Source: Craurococcus roseus (GTDB taxonomy: Bacteria; Pseudomonadota; Alphaproteobacteria; Acetobacterales; Acetobacteraceae). Taken from it: a stretch of DNA of 57,590 nt. The position numbers and the translations under genes were made by a program. This document shows positions 44,490 to 54,214 of the stretch, in pieces (the stretch's first letter is position 1; the number at the start of each line of letters is the position of its first letter). The notes below the pieces were generated by a model, which was given only the letters and a program-made list of their open reading frames with translations, was not told the origin of the DNA and searched no databases. Where the stretch lies: NCBI RefSeq assembly GCF_039523795.1, contig NZ_BAAAFZ010000068.1:1-57590 (forward strand). Reading direction: 5' to 3'.

Positions 44490-45491
44490 ATGATGGCTGA
44501 TCCGCGCGTGCGCGACATCCTCGACCGGTCAGGGTGGGACGCGGCCGTCTGGGGCCACCCCCGAGGCAACATCTTCTGTTCTTGGATGTGGGGCGAATAC
44601 AAGGCCCGGCTCGGCTGGAACGTGAGACGCATTGTGATCTCCGACGGGGCCGGCGACGCGCTCGCTTTCATCCAATACCAGGAAAAGGTGAAGGGGTTCG
44701 CTCGGTTCGTGCATGTCCAGGGCGGGCCGCTCCTGACGGGAAAAGGGGAGAAGCAAGCCGAGGCGGCGGTGGGGCTTCTACTCGATCATCTCGCGCTCGG
44801 GCGGCTCGACCTCCTAGCCGCAGATTTCAAGCATTTCGGGAGCCCGGCTGGCGTTCTCGCTTTCTTGGCGCATGGCTTCGTGCCGGTCGTTTCGAGCCGC
44901 GACCATACGCTTGAGATCGACCTGACAGCTGGGGCCGAAGCGATCCTTCAAGGAATGAAGCGGGATTGGCGCGAAAACCTGCGGCGCGCGGAGCGGGCCG
45001 CTGCGTTGTCGACCCGTTTCCTCGCGGATCTCGACGAGCGGCTCGCTTGCTTCGACGCTTTCAGCGCGCTGTACGACGATCTCAGAAAGCGCAAAGGTTT
45101 CGATAACAACTTCAACGCCAAGGCCTACCGCGACTTGGTGGCCGCCGACCCGCATCATCTCATTCTCGAAGTCCGGGACAACGACACGCTCGTCCATGTG
45201 CGGATAGCCCATCTCTCGTCGGAGCGCTGCACCGACTTCTTCGCCGCCTCGACTGAGCAGGCCCGCGTCAGCAAAGCGCCCTCGATAGCCGTCTGGCGCC
45301 TCATCGAGCGCGCGATCTCGGAAGGGTGCAAGACTTTTGATTGGGGCGGCATCGATCCGGCTGGCAATCGCGGCGTCTACGACTTCAAGCGCGGTCTGAG
45401 CAAGAACGTGGTGCAGAGCGGGCCGCTATGGCTCTACGGCCGCATCCAACGGCTCCGCGACGCTGCAGGCGCTTACTTGGCCTTCCGCTAG
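44490..45491 (+). CDS. FemAB/GNAT-like acyl- or aminoacyltransferase
   Basis: The 333-aa protein has the FemAB-type pattern: NIFCSWMWGEYKARLGW near the start, FVHVQGGPL, HTLEIDLTAGAEAILQGMKRDWRENLRRAER and the C-terminal TFDWGGIDPAGNRGVYDFKRGLSKNVVQSGPLWLYG. Members transfer amino acids or acyl groups and occur in many exopolysaccharide clusters, where they may decorate the polymer or lipid. The substrate here is unknown. Two ATG codons (44490 and 44493) stand in tandem. Confidence 0.8.
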   Translation: MMADPRVRDILDRSGWDAAVWGHPRGNIFCSWMWGEYKARLGWNVRRIVISDGAGDALAFIQYQEKVKGFARFVHVQGGPLLTGKGEKQAEAAVGLLLDHLALGRLDLLAADFKHFGSPAGVLAFLAHGFVPVVSSRDHTLEIDLTAGAEAILQGMKRDWRENLRRAERAAALSTRFLADLDERLACFDAFSALYDDLRKRKGFDNNFNAKAYRDLVAADPHHLILEVRDNDTLVHVRIAHLSSERCTDFFAASTEQARVSKAPSIAVWRLIERAISEGCKTFDWGGIDPAGNRGVYDFKRGLSKNVVQSGPLWLYGRIQRLRDAAGAYLAFR

Positions 45492-46321
45492 GCCCCCCGG
45501 ACCAAGATCGGTTGCAGCCCGCGGGGCGTGGATGAGGCGGAAGGAGACGGGCGGACGTGTGGCGGCCTTTCCGCCAAGCTGCGCGCGTTATCAATGTCTT
45601 CGGCCGCCTTGCGGTGCTCGGCCCGTGCGGGGCATGTCGACCACAACCTCAGCTCGGGCTTCTGATCGATGGCGTGCAGGAAAGCGTCCACTCGGCGGGC
45701 GCCCGCCGTTTGAGGAGAGTCGTCGAGCGGCTGGTCGACAGGCTCAAGCACGTCCGCCGCGCCATCACGCGCTCCGAAAAGGCGGCGCGCAAACAGGTGA
45801 CGCGGTCACCACCTCCCACCGTCACCTCCGGCCAACCCCGAACCCACGATCCAGGCCATGAGTCGAACTGGACCCCCCATTGCCCGGCCGCGCAGGGCCA
45901 TGGCGCCCACTCAGCACGGTCCGGCACTTCAGCGCGGGTTGCGACCGGTGCGGCAAGGCAGCGGCAATCACCCGAGCGCATGTTGAGGGAGCGCCGTCGC
46001 AAGGCGCACTGTCCCGGAGCAGGTTCTCGGATCTGATTTCAAGAAGGATGAAGAGAGCAGGAAGTTCGGAGCGTCTTGACGTAGACTATTTTTGGTTCGT
46101 ACTGTGGTTCATGAGCCATGGAAGGGGATGCTTTCTGAGTGAAACCGAATGGTTGCCGGCATATACTGCAAAGCAACTGTCGCATGACAACAAACAGGTG
46201 ACCGTCGGAAGCGTGGCGAACCCGTGCTGTGGCATTGACCCGCGTCAACCGAGGGCACCCCGAGTGGGTTGAGGCGATCGTGAGCGACGTGTCTCATTCG
46301 AAGTGCGTGCCTCAGGACGAT
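45492..46321. other. 830-bp intergenic region
   Basis: No convincing gene. Open frames have no motifs. From about 46030 to 46220 the DNA is AT-richer (TTTTTGGTTCGTACTG and similar) and looks like a promoter zone for the deacetylase. A longer GTG-started version of the deacetylase (46229) would extend into its end. Confidence 0.45.
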
Positions 46322-47209
46322 ATGCCCCCGGCACGTAACGTGACGCTTTCATTGATGGAGCGGATCGGCGGGCAACTGTCGCGCAGAGTCCCCTTGTGGT
46401 GGCGCAGCTTCGATCTGCCGAACGGCGCTCTGAGCGTTTCATTCGACGACTTTCCGAAGAGCGCCTGGCAGATGGGCGGCGCCGTGCTGGCGCAGCGTGG
46501 CGTCAAGGCGACCTACTACACCAGCGGCGGCCTCTGCGGCCGCCACGCAATGGGACTACGTCAGTTCGATCTTGACGATCTGCAAGCCGTTTACGAGGCG
46601 GAGCACGAAATCGGCTGCCACACCTACGGACATCTCAGCGCTTACCGGCATTCGGCCGCAGAGTACGCCGCTTCAATCAAGGCGAATAAGCGCTTTCTTG
46701 AGGATCGCCTTCCGGGGCTGACCATGCAGAGTTTTGCCTACCCCTACGGTCACGCCCCGCTCGCGCATCGTCGATGCGCGTCGCGACTTTACCTTAGCTG
46801 CCGCGGCGTTGCCACGTGCGCCGATCGGGCGCTGAACCGCCGGACGGTCGATCCCTCACTTCTGATGAGCGTCGGCCTTTGGGCTGGTCAACGGCGGAAG
46901 CGTGACATTTCTTCGCTCATAGCGGACGCTGCCGAGAGGAAGGGCTGGTTGATCCTTTCGACCCACGATGTGCATGACCGGCCCTCGCCGTATGGCTGCA
47001 CGCCCGCCGAGCTCGACCAAGCCATCAGCTTGGCCCAGGCCGCAGGCTTAGACATAGGCCCGGTCGGAACCATGATGCTGCGCGGAACCACAAACCATAC
47101 GGCCAAGGGCTCGGCCCTTCCGAAAAGCCCCGGCCGTTCAGAGGCCGAGGTGCGCGGGAGTTCGGGTGACTCCGCGACCAGGCGGTGTCGTGTGCTGCCG
47201 GGCCGGTGA
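46322..47209 (+). CDS. NodB-type polysaccharide deacetylase family protein
   Basis: The 295-aa reading from ATG 46322 has an AGGA-like ribosome site upstream; GTG 46229 would add 31 residues. NodB motifs are LSVSFDDFPKSAW (motif 1 Asp pair), HEIGCHTYGHLSAY (HxxxH motif 2) and MQSFAYPYGHA (motif 3). It ends with a STHDVHDRPSPYGC segment (motif 5-like His). No signal peptide is visible, so it may act in the cytosol or be exported by another route. It would remove acetyl groups from a glycan or its precursor. Confidence 0.85.
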   Translation: MPPARNVTLSLMERIGGQLSRRVPLWWRSFDLPNGALSVSFDDFPKSAWQMGGAVLAQRGVKATYYTSGGLCGRHAMGLRQFDLDDLQAVYEAEHEIGCHTYGHLSAYRHSAAEYAASIKANKRFLEDRLPGLTMQSFAYPYGHAPLAHRRCASRLYLSCRGVATCADRALNRRTVDPSLLMSVGLWAGQRRKRDISSLIADAAERKGWLILSTHDVHDRPSPYGCTPAELDQAISLAQAAGLDIGPVGTMMLRGTTNHTAKGSALPKSPGRSEAEVRGSSGDSATRRCRVLPGR

Positions 47210-47368
47210 TCACAACGCCATTGCGGAAGGTGGCGCCTGGATGGCCGTGAGCGCGACGGCTCGGCACCTTTAATGCGCGGCATCGGCGACTGACGGCGCC
47301 GTGGCGCACTGACCGGCACCCCCCCCCAGCCAAGCGCCGCATTCGCATCTCCGTCAGGCGCGTGCCGG

Positions 47369-48709
47369 TCACATCGGAGCGTCGCCGCGAGACGGTGTCG
47401 TTCCCGCCGTTTGCCGCGACAGCACTGCGCGCTGCAACACGAAATGCGGCATCATCGCTTCACCAAAGGTGTACAGATCGGGTTCGCCGCCGCGGACCGC
47501 CCGGATCGCGCCAGAGGCGATCACGCGTCGCCAAGCCGCGGGATCGACCTGCGCCCCCGCGACCCGCAGAAAAGAACCGCAGATGTCAACTCGGAAGCGC
47601 CCGAACTCGTCCTGCGGACCCAACGCTGCCGCGCGCAAGACGCCAAGCGCCGCCGCATCGCGCTCCAATCCTGTGGCCGTGTTGTACAGGGTTCGGATCC
47701 GCGGGTCCGCCTCGGCCGCTGCGGCCCTAACGGCTGCAATCAGGTCGTCGCCGCGGATCCTGGTGCGGCCATCGTCGAGCGCCGCTTGCCCCGCGCGCAG
47801 AGCCAGCAGCTGCGCCATGTACGGGACGCCACGCGCGAGTTGCGCGATGCAAGACCGCGCTGGTTTCGGCAAATCGAGTCCTGCTTCCTCGCCGCGCGCG
47901 ACGATCAGCTCGACTTCTGCGTGGCTGAGCAGTGGGAGCGCGATGCGGGCGACGCAGCGCTGGATCGACGGATGGCGTCCGAGCAATTGCTCAACGCTGT
48001 CGGAAACACCGATGATCATGAACGAGAGCGGCATGCCACGGTCGGAGCATTGCTTGATCATGTCGGCCATCGCTGTGCGGGTGTTCTCGTCCACCACGCG
48101 GTCGAACTCGTCGACGACGAACAAGAGCCGGGATCCGCGACGGAACTCGACCTGCGCAAGGATGTCGCCCAGCTGCACTGCGCGGGACGGCGGCGGGGTC
48201 GTCGCGTCGTCATGGGGATCGGGGCCGGCCGGGGGCGGAGTGCCGAACCATCGTGAGCCGCTGGACCACCGCGGCAGGTCTTGGAGGAGGCCGCGCGTGA
48301 TCGCGTCGAAGTCGCTGTCGGCCGAGCAGATGTAGCGCGCGACGTCGAAAACGGCGGTGTCAGCGTGCGCCAAAGCGAGATTTGCGAGCGATGTCTTGCC
48401 GCGCCCCCGCTCGCCGTAAATGACGACGTGGGCACGCTCCTCAACCAGGGCCCGGATGATGCGGTCACGCTCAGCGTTGCGTCCGACAAAGGCTTCACCG
48501 CAGCGACCTTCCTGCGGGTAGAAGTTCTTCCTTGAAAGCGGTTGGGTCGGCGTGAAGATTTCGGCTAGGCGCTGCCGCGCGCGGATGTGGCCCGAGTGCC
48601 GAGCGGAAGCCGGATGCGGGTCCGTCGCGGCCCGCTCAGGGGCCGCCATCTGGAACTCCCGATCCGGAACACGAGCCAAGAAGTTCGACAAGCTTTGTAG
48701 CAAGCGCAC
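47369..48709 (-). CDS. Orc1/Cdc6-like AAA+ ATPase in exopolysaccharide region
   Basis: The 446-aa protein has FVGRNAERDRI (about 75-84), Walker A in IYGERGRGKTSLAN (99-108) and Walker B LLFVVDEFDRV (D200/E201). Sensor-like IIGVSDSVEQLLGRH and a winged-helix-like C-terminal half with DEFGRFRVD follow. It resembles Orc1/STAND-type ATPases that act as switches. The N-terminal ~60 residues are low-complexity; ATG 48649 is an alternative start. Similar ATPases occur beside polysaccharide genes in some alphaproteobacteria, but I cannot confirm this. Function is unknown. Confidence 0.75.
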   Translation of the reverse strand: MRLLQSLSNFLARVPDREFQMAAPERAATDPHPASARHSGHIRARQRLAEIFTPTQPLSRKNFYPQEGRCGEAFVGRNAERDRIIRALVEERAHVVIYGERGRGKTSLANLALAHADTAVFDVARYICSADSDFDAITRGLLQDLPRWSSGSRWFGTPPPAGPDPHDDATTPPPSRAVQLGDILAQVEFRRGSRLLFVVDEFDRVVDENTRTAMADMIKQCSDRGMPLSFMIIGVSDSVEQLLGRHPSIQRCVARIALPLLSHAEVELIVARGEEAGLDLPKPARSCIAQLARGVPYMAQLLALRAGQAALDDGRTRIRGDDLIAAVRAAAAEADPRIRTLYNTATGLERDAAALGVLRAAALGPQDEFGRFRVDICGSFLRVAGAQVDPAAWRRVIASGAIRAVRGGEPDLYTFGEAMMPHFVLQRAVLSRQTAGTTPSRGDAPM

Positions 48710-49280
48710 GGATGCGTAATCCTCTATTGCGCAACGACCCGACTGGCAACCCAGCGTGTTGAAGTTGCGCCGGGAGAGAACAAAACCGCGGTTGTGAATA
48801 CCTTTCGTCCGATTATTTGGTCCTCCGGCTACGCTATGGTTCGTCGCTGTGTTTCATCCGATGCTTTGTCCATCTTGGATTGATCCCGCACTTAATGAAA
48901 CGAAGACCATTTAATCGAGTATGCTTGATCCGAGTTTTGACGGTTGCTAATATGTGTTTGCGCTCGCCACATGCGATGCGCTCAAGGGTTTTGCGGGGCG
49001 GCTGCGGGCGACAAGCCCTTGGCTCAACCCGGAGGAAGTCCTTTGATGAAGGGGTATGCGCCGGTGCTTGCGGCGCAAGGATCGTGTCCCCAGGCGTGGG
49101 GGGGGCTCTGCCGGGTCAGGCGGCGGTAGCCGGTGATCGGGCAACTCCGATGGTTTCTGGCGGACCCGAGTCGGCGCCATTGAAGTGCGCATCCCTGAGT
49201 TGCGGCGCGGCTCGCGTTCCCTGCCCTGCTGGAGCCCCATTGGCGGGCTGCGGGACTGTTTGAGCTTTTCGCTTAGGCGG
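48710..49280. other. 570-bp intergenic region
   Basis: It holds the promoter of the leftward ATPase gene: 48715-48970 is AT-rich, with GATTATTTGG and similar. The remaining part toward 49280 is GC-rich with no motif-bearing frame. No RNA gene is recognised. Confidence 0.45.
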
Positions 49281-50468
49281 TCAGCAGCAAGGTTCCTTGC
49301 GAGATCGTACGGAAAGGGCTCGCGCGTAGATCGCCATGATCCCTTCATGATTCCGCTCGGCCGTATAATGCTCCTCGAACTCCAGGCGCGCCGAGCGGCG
49401 CATCTGCGTCAGCCTCGGCGTATCGTGGAACAGTCGCTGGGCCACCTGGGCGAGCTCCAGCGCGTCCCCGGGCGTGAAGAGCAGTCCGGTGCGGCCCTCT
49501 TGGATCAACTCCGCCATCGCCCCCATCCTCGACGCGATCAGGGGTGTTCCTTTCGCGAAGGCTTCGGCCATGACGCGTGGGAAACCTTCGAACCACACCG
49601 AGGGCACGACGGCAAAGGCGGCCCCGCCCATCAGCCGGTACACCGAGTCCAGGGGAACGCTGCCCATCCACTGGATCGCTGGATCCCGCGCTGCCGCTTC
49701 CTTCACCTGCGGAGCCATCGGGCCGTCGCCGACGATGCGCAGCGGCACTTGGCCTCCGAGTTGCCGCCACGCCTCCAGCAGCGTTCCCAACCCCTTTTCG
49801 GCGGAGAGGCGTCCCACGAACATGGCGTATCCGCCGCCGCCGGTCCCTGGTCCCGGATCCGGGAATACAAAGTTGGACTTCACGACGACACGGTCAGCGG
49901 GAAGTCCCGCCGCCTCGAACTTCCGCCGCCCGAACTCGGTCAGGGCCACATAGACATCGACGGCGTTGCGCCAAGTTCCCGCAACTCGATGGGCGGCAAG
50001 CATCGCCGTGACGGTGGCGCTCGCCGCGAGATTGCCACGGTAGCATTTCCGCCAGACGCCCTGCCATGGAGCGAAGCTGCCGAGACAATCTTCGCAAACC
50101 TTTCCATCGCGGAGCAGAAGGGCGCCCGCACAGGTGAGACGGAAATTGTGCAATGTCTGGACGACCGCCGCGCCTTCCGCGCGAGCTGCGTAATAGGCCG
50201 AGGGCGACATCAACGGGAATGTATTGTGGAAGTGCACAATGTGTGCCCGACTTTCTCGGACCAGAGCGCGTAGCTCGAGATAAGAGGACCGGTTCCAGAT
50301 CGTCCGGGCGACAAGCTCGGTGCGCGGCATCTGGTCGATTGCGTCATTGTGCAAGCAGTATCGAGTCACGTCATGGCCATGCTGCCGCAACATTGCAACT
50401 TCCGCAGCGACAACTTGGTCCTCGCCACCAGCTTGTTTATAGTAGTTGTGGGCCACAACCACGCGCAT
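49281..50468 (-). CDS. Glycosyltransferase family 4 (GT4)
   Basis: The 395-aa protein begins MRVVVAHNYYKQAGGEDQVVAAEVAML, a GT-B N-terminal motif. It has HFHNTFPLMSPSAYYAA and TLHNFRLTCAGALLLRDGKVCEDCLG. The acceptor/donor half has FVGRLSAEKGLGTLLEAW, VGDGP and WFEGFPRVMAEAFAKGTPLIAS (ExxxxxxxE motif). It would add a sugar to the lipid-linked repeat. The start is uncertain: ATG 50492 would add eight residues. It runs opposite to the flippase. Confidence 0.92.
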   Translation of the reverse strand: MRVVVAHNYYKQAGGEDQVVAAEVAMLRQHGHDVTRYCLHNDAIDQMPRTELVARTIWNRSSYLELRALVRESRAHIVHFHNTFPLMSPSAYYAARAEGAAVVQTLHNFRLTCAGALLLRDGKVCEDCLGSFAPWQGVWRKCYRGNLAASATVTAMLAAHRVAGTWRNAVDVYVALTEFGRRKFEAAGLPADRVVVKSNFVFPDPGPGTGGGGYAMFVGRLSAEKGLGTLLEAWRQLGGQVPLRIVGDGPMAPQVKEAAARDPAIQWMGSVPLDSVYRLMGGAAFAVVPSVWFEGFPRVMAEAFAKGTPLIASRMGAMAELIQEGRTGLLFTPGDALELAQVAQRLFHDTPRLTQMRRSARLEFEEHYTAERNHEGIMAIYARALSVRSRKEPCC

Positions 50469-50537
50469 CGGGGTGTTATTCCACAAGCTCATATATTGGA
50501 GGCGAATGTGAATGGGGTGGCGCTTGGCTGCACCCAC

Positions 50538-50740
50538 TTTCGGCGGGCTTGTAGACTCGCCACTTATTTACGCTTTTGCACCTCCCCTGCATAACCTCCC
50601 ACCACGCGCGAAAACCGGTCAAGACGCCGCCATGCTGCTGCCGCTGAAGTGATCGGCGGGATGAGGGGTGGGGGTGAATGGGCGTCGGAAAGGGCGATGA
50701 AGGCGATGATCGGGATGCAGCACGAGCGAGGAGAGGGCGG
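50538..50740. other. Intergenic region between divergent GT4 and flippase genes
   Basis: About 200 bp. It is expected to hold divergent promoters; an AGGAGAGGG ribosome site lies just before the ATG at 50741. An alternative upstream ATG (50678) is in frame but gives only Asp/Arg-rich sequence. Confidence 0.4.
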
Positions 50741-52120
50741 ATGAGTGGAGAGGGCGCGCAGGCCACGGTACCCAACGCCACCCAGCCCCGCTCGCCGTTG
50801 TGGAAAGCCTTCCATCGCTCGGGCCGGATGGCGCCCTACGCCCTCGATCCCGTGCTGAGGATCGCAAACGCGCTCCTCGGCCTGCTCATCCCGCTGCTAT
50901 TGGGGCCGGCGGAGTTCGGCGTCTACGCCCTCGTGGTCACGCTATACGCATACGGGATCATCCTCGACTTCGGCTTGGCGCAACTCATCGATCGCCGCGT
51001 GCCGGCCCTGGTCGGGGCGGGCCGGCAGCTTGAACTCGCGCGCCTCGTCTCGGCGCTCCTCTGGCTCCGTCTTTGCATCGCCAGCACCGCGCTGGTGGGC
51101 GGCAGCCTGGTGCTCACTGGCCTGTCGATCGGGGGAATGCTCCCCTTCGGCTTGGCCTCCGGCGTCCTGTCGCTCGCCGCCGGACTGGCCTACATGGTGG
51201 CGCTCGGACCCCTTTCCGTGCATCGCGCCAAACTCCACCACCGCACCTTTAATCTCGGCAATTGTGCGTTGGGCGCTGTGCTGTTCGTGATGCGGACCGT
51301 CGGCCTACTTGCCGCCGGGGTGCTCGGCTGCTTCGCGGCCTTGGCGCTCGGGTACGGGTTGCTCGCGGCTCTGCTGCAATCGCGGATGCTGCCCGACCCG
51401 CGGCACCGCCCGACCCTACGACGCGCGGCAAGCCTCCTCGGGCAGGGGCTGCCACTCTTTCTCGTCGGCCTCGTTTGGGCCTTCTACATGACGGCCATCC
51501 GGTGGACGGTATCGCGTCTCGCGCCGCCGGAGGAGTTCGGGCAGTTCGCCTTCGGCGCGAATGTCGTCTACCTGCTGGTCGGTACCATCGGCTCGTTGTC
51601 CCAGTTCTACTACCCGAGGGCCGCGACCCGCTTCGCCGCCGGAGGCGCCTTCTCGATTTCCCGCACGCTGGCGTATGACCTCGGGCGGCTCGCCCTGGGC
51701 GCCGGCTTCGTCAGCGCGGTGGGCATCCTCTTGTGTGGCCCCTTCATCGGTTTCTTCTTGCATCGCTACGCCGATGCGGTGCCGGCGATGCAGACCTTGA
51801 TCGCCGCCATACCGGCCCTGGCGGTGGCGAGTTGGCTGATGCCGCTGTTGCTCTCGACCTCGGTGGCGCAGCCCTGGCTTGAGGGGCTTGTCGTCTACCC
51901 GGCCGCGGTGGCCATCCTCGTCGTCACCGCCACGAACGGCTACCACCGGGCGGGCCCGACCGGTGCGGCATACGGGTTGGTCGCCAGCGCCCTGCCGCTA
52001 CTCGCCGCTAAACTCTGGCTGCTGCGCAGGGCGCGGGTGATGAGCTGGGGCGTCGCGGCCGCGTTGCTGTCCATCAATGTCGCTGTCACGGCCGGTTTGT
52101 TGCTCTTGGCACTGAGGTGA
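50741..52120 (+). CDS. Wzx-type polysaccharide flippase (MATE/MOP superfamily)
   Basis: The 459-aa protein has about 12 predicted transmembrane helices. Features include LLGLLIPLLLGPAEFGVYALVVTLYAYGIILDFGLAQLIDRR near the N-terminus, a conserved early Wzx segment. AASLLGQGLPLFLVGLVWAFYMTAIRWTVSRLAPPEEFGQFAFGANVVYLLVG follows in the second half. It would flip lipid-linked oligosaccharide to the periplasmic face. Start at ATG 50741. Confidence 0.9.
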   Translation: MSGEGAQATVPNATQPRSPLWKAFHRSGRMAPYALDPVLRIANALLGLLIPLLLGPAEFGVYALVVTLYAYGIILDFGLAQLIDRRVPALVGAGRQLELARLVSALLWLRLCIASTALVGGSLVLTGLSIGGMLPFGLASGVLSLAAGLAYMVALGPLSVHRAKLHHRTFNLGNCALGAVLFVMRTVGLLAAGVLGCFAALALGYGLLAALLQSRMLPDPRHRPTLRRAASLLGQGLPLFLVGLVWAFYMTAIRWTVSRLAPPEEFGQFAFGANVVYLLVGTIGSLSQFYYPRAATRFAAGGAFSISRTLAYDLGRLALGAGFVSAVGILLCGPFIGFFLHRYADAVPAMQTLIAAIPALAVASWLMPLLLSTSVAQPWLEGLVVYPAAVAILVVTATNGYHRAGPTGAAYGLVASALPLLAAKLWLLRRARVMSWGVAAALLSINVAVTAGLLLLALR

Positions 52121-52418
52121 TGCTCGCCCGGCTGACACAGTGCGCCGCGAGTCGATCGGGAACTTCCGCCGAGGGACGCCCGCCGGCAGCGATACCCGAG
52201 AGCTGGGGGCTGAGCGCGAACTGCACGGACGATCCGTCAGTCGGGGTTCGGCGCGCGGGCGGCCGAGGCCGCGTGCCAGGGAAAAAAGGAGGGACATCCG
52301 AAGAGTGCCGCAACCAGGTACGACGGGGGCCGAGGGTGCCATCGGTCGGCTAAAGCCAGCAGGGCTTAGCGCATCCCGCCCCCTCACCAGCGCTTCTCGG
52401 AAAGTTCGGAGTCTACCC
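52121..52418. other. Intergenic region, no gene seen
   Basis: A 298-bp gap between the flippase and the second GT4. The frame of the downstream gene stays open upstream, but its residues are Arg/Gly-rich and unlike a GT-B start. No structure is recognised. Confidence 0.4.
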
Positions 52419-53576
52419 ATGCGCGTCGCGCTCCTGACAAACTTCATACCTCCCTACCGCGTGCCACTCTTGGAAGCGCTGCGCGACCGCGTCGCCGAAC
52501 TCCGGATCTTCATCTCGACACCGATGGAGAAGGACCGGGACTGGGCGATCGAATGGGGGAGTCTGGACGTGGTGGTGCAGCGGAACCTGTCCTTCCATCG
52601 ACGCCATCGCGATCTCGACAAACCCATTTCTCGCCTCCGACACGGCGAAGAAACGATACATCTGCCTTATGACACGCTCCCCCAGCTCTGGCGGTACGGT
52701 CCAGACGTTGTGCTCTCCGGCCAGCTCGGCGCGCACAGCCTGCAGGCGGCTATGTACCGGCTCGGCCGACCGTCGACCAAGCTACTCATCTGGGGAACGG
52801 TGTCGGATTGGACCGAGCGCAACAGGGGGCCGGTGCGACGCGGGTTGCGACGTGCCCTTCTGCGCGTCGCTGATGGCGTACTCACGAATGGCGAGAGCGG
52901 CGCGCGCTACTTCGGCCGCTTCGGCGTCCCCGACCGGCGCATCTTCCGGGTCAGTCAGACGGTGCCCGTCGACATGTTCGCGCGAGCGCCGCGAAACCGT
53001 CCGCCCGACGCTCCTTTGCGGCTACTCCACGTCGGCAAGATCGTTGCCCTGAAGGGGGTGTTGGGCTTTATGAAGGTTCTGGCAGACCGGGCCAGACAGC
53101 ATCCCGACCGTGTCCTGGAAATGTGGTGGGCGGGCAGAGGCGACCTGCAGCGGACACTAGAAGCGCTGGACCTGCCGCCGAATCTCACGCAGCGCTTCCT
53201 CGGCAGCCTGCCCTACAGCGATTTGCCGCCCGTCTACGCGCAATGCGACATCCTGGTCTTTCCAACGCTCGCCGACGAATGGGGGCTCGTTGTGAACGAG
53301 GCCATGGCGGCGGGGCTGCCCGTCCTCGGCAGCGTCTACAGTCAGGCCGTCGAGGAGTTGGTCACCGACGGAGAGACGGGCTGGATCTTCGACCCGTTGT
53401 CGGCGGCCTCCGAGGACGCAGCGCTCGAGCGCGCGCTCCGCACCGCGCCGGACAGCATCGCTGCCATGGGCGCGACTTCCCGGGTGCGAGTCGCCGCCCT
53501 GACCCCCGCTGCGGTGGCCGACCGGATTGTGCGGGCGATGACCGCTGTGCGGGCCGACGGCGAGCGGGCGCCCTGA
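52419..53576 (+). CDS. Glycosyltransferase family 4 (GT4)
   Basis: The 385-aa GT-B enzyme starts MRVALLTNFIPPYRVPLLEALRDRV. It has GPDVVLSGQLGAHSLQAAMYRLG and GVLTNGESGARYFGRFGVPDRRIFRVSQTVPVDMF. LLHVGKIVALKGVLGFMKVL, WWAGRGDLQRTLEAL and DILVFPTLADEWGLVVNEAMAAGLPVLGS (donor-site ExxxxxxxE) follow. It likely adds a sugar of the repeat. Start at ATG 52419. It is the last exopolysaccharide gene before the insertion-sequence block. Confidence 0.92.
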   Translation: MRVALLTNFIPPYRVPLLEALRDRVAELRIFISTPMEKDRDWAIEWGSLDVVVQRNLSFHRRHRDLDKPISRLRHGEETIHLPYDTLPQLWRYGPDVVLSGQLGAHSLQAAMYRLGRPSTKLLIWGTVSDWTERNRGPVRRGLRRALLRVADGVLTNGESGARYFGRFGVPDRRIFRVSQTVPVDMFARAPRNRPPDAPLRLLHVGKIVALKGVLGFMKVLADRARQHPDRVLEMWWAGRGDLQRTLEALDLPPNLTQRFLGSLPYSDLPPVYAQCDILVFPTLADEWGLVVNEAMAAGLPVLGSVYSQAVEELVTDGETGWIFDPLSAASEDAALERALRTAPDSIAAMGATSRVRVAALTPAAVADRIVRAMTAVRADGERAP

Positions 53577-53732
53577 AATGCGCGCGCCGTCTGGGAGGGG
53601 GGCCGGCCGGGCGACCTGATGAGCATCGAGTTGTCGATGGGGGCGCGGAGCACGGGACGGCGCCGCCGCTCGGCTGAAAGCTGATCTACCCGTAAGGCGT
53701 GTCAAACGACATCGAAAACCCGGCCACCTCCT

Positions 53733-54190
53733 CTACTCCGCCACGGTGGCGTCTGGAGCGATCTGCGTCGCCTTGAGCGGCCCGGACCGGCGCTTTTCGC
53801 GCAGGCGGTAGCTGTCGCCCCGGATGGCCGGCACGTGGCTGTGGTGCAGCAGCCGGTCGAGGATGGCGGTGGCGACCACGGGATCGCCGAGCACCACGCC
53901 CCGGTCGCCCACGGTCCGGTTGCTCGTCACCAGCACGCTGCCGCGCTCGTAGCGGCGGCTGACGAGCTGGAACAGCAGGTGCGCCGCCGTGGGTTCGAAG
54001 GGCAGGTAGCCGAACTCGTCCACGATCAGCAGGCGGTAGGTGTTGACCGCCCGGTGCAGCACCTCCTTCAGCCGCCCCTGGCGCTGCGCCGCCTCCAGCA
54101 GCGGCACCAGGTCGGCGGCGGCGGTGGACCGCACCTTCCAGCCGCGCTGGGCGGCGAGGTAGCCGAGGCCGGTCGCCGGATGATCCCCTA
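53733..54190 (-). pseudogene. istB 3' fragment (IS21-family helper ATPase)
   Basis: The reading LGYLAAQRGWKVRSTAAADLVPLL, LLIVDEFGYLPFEP, LVSRRYERGSVLVTSN and VATAILDRLLHHSHVPAIRGDSYRL is the C-terminal two-thirds of IstB. The Walker A part is missing: sequence matching it stops near 54185, where the IS110-type DNA begins. It belongs to a different IS21 relative than the complete copy at 56173. Confidence 0.85.
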
Positions 54191-54214
54191 CCGACCGCCA
54201 AGCCCGTTTTCGGG

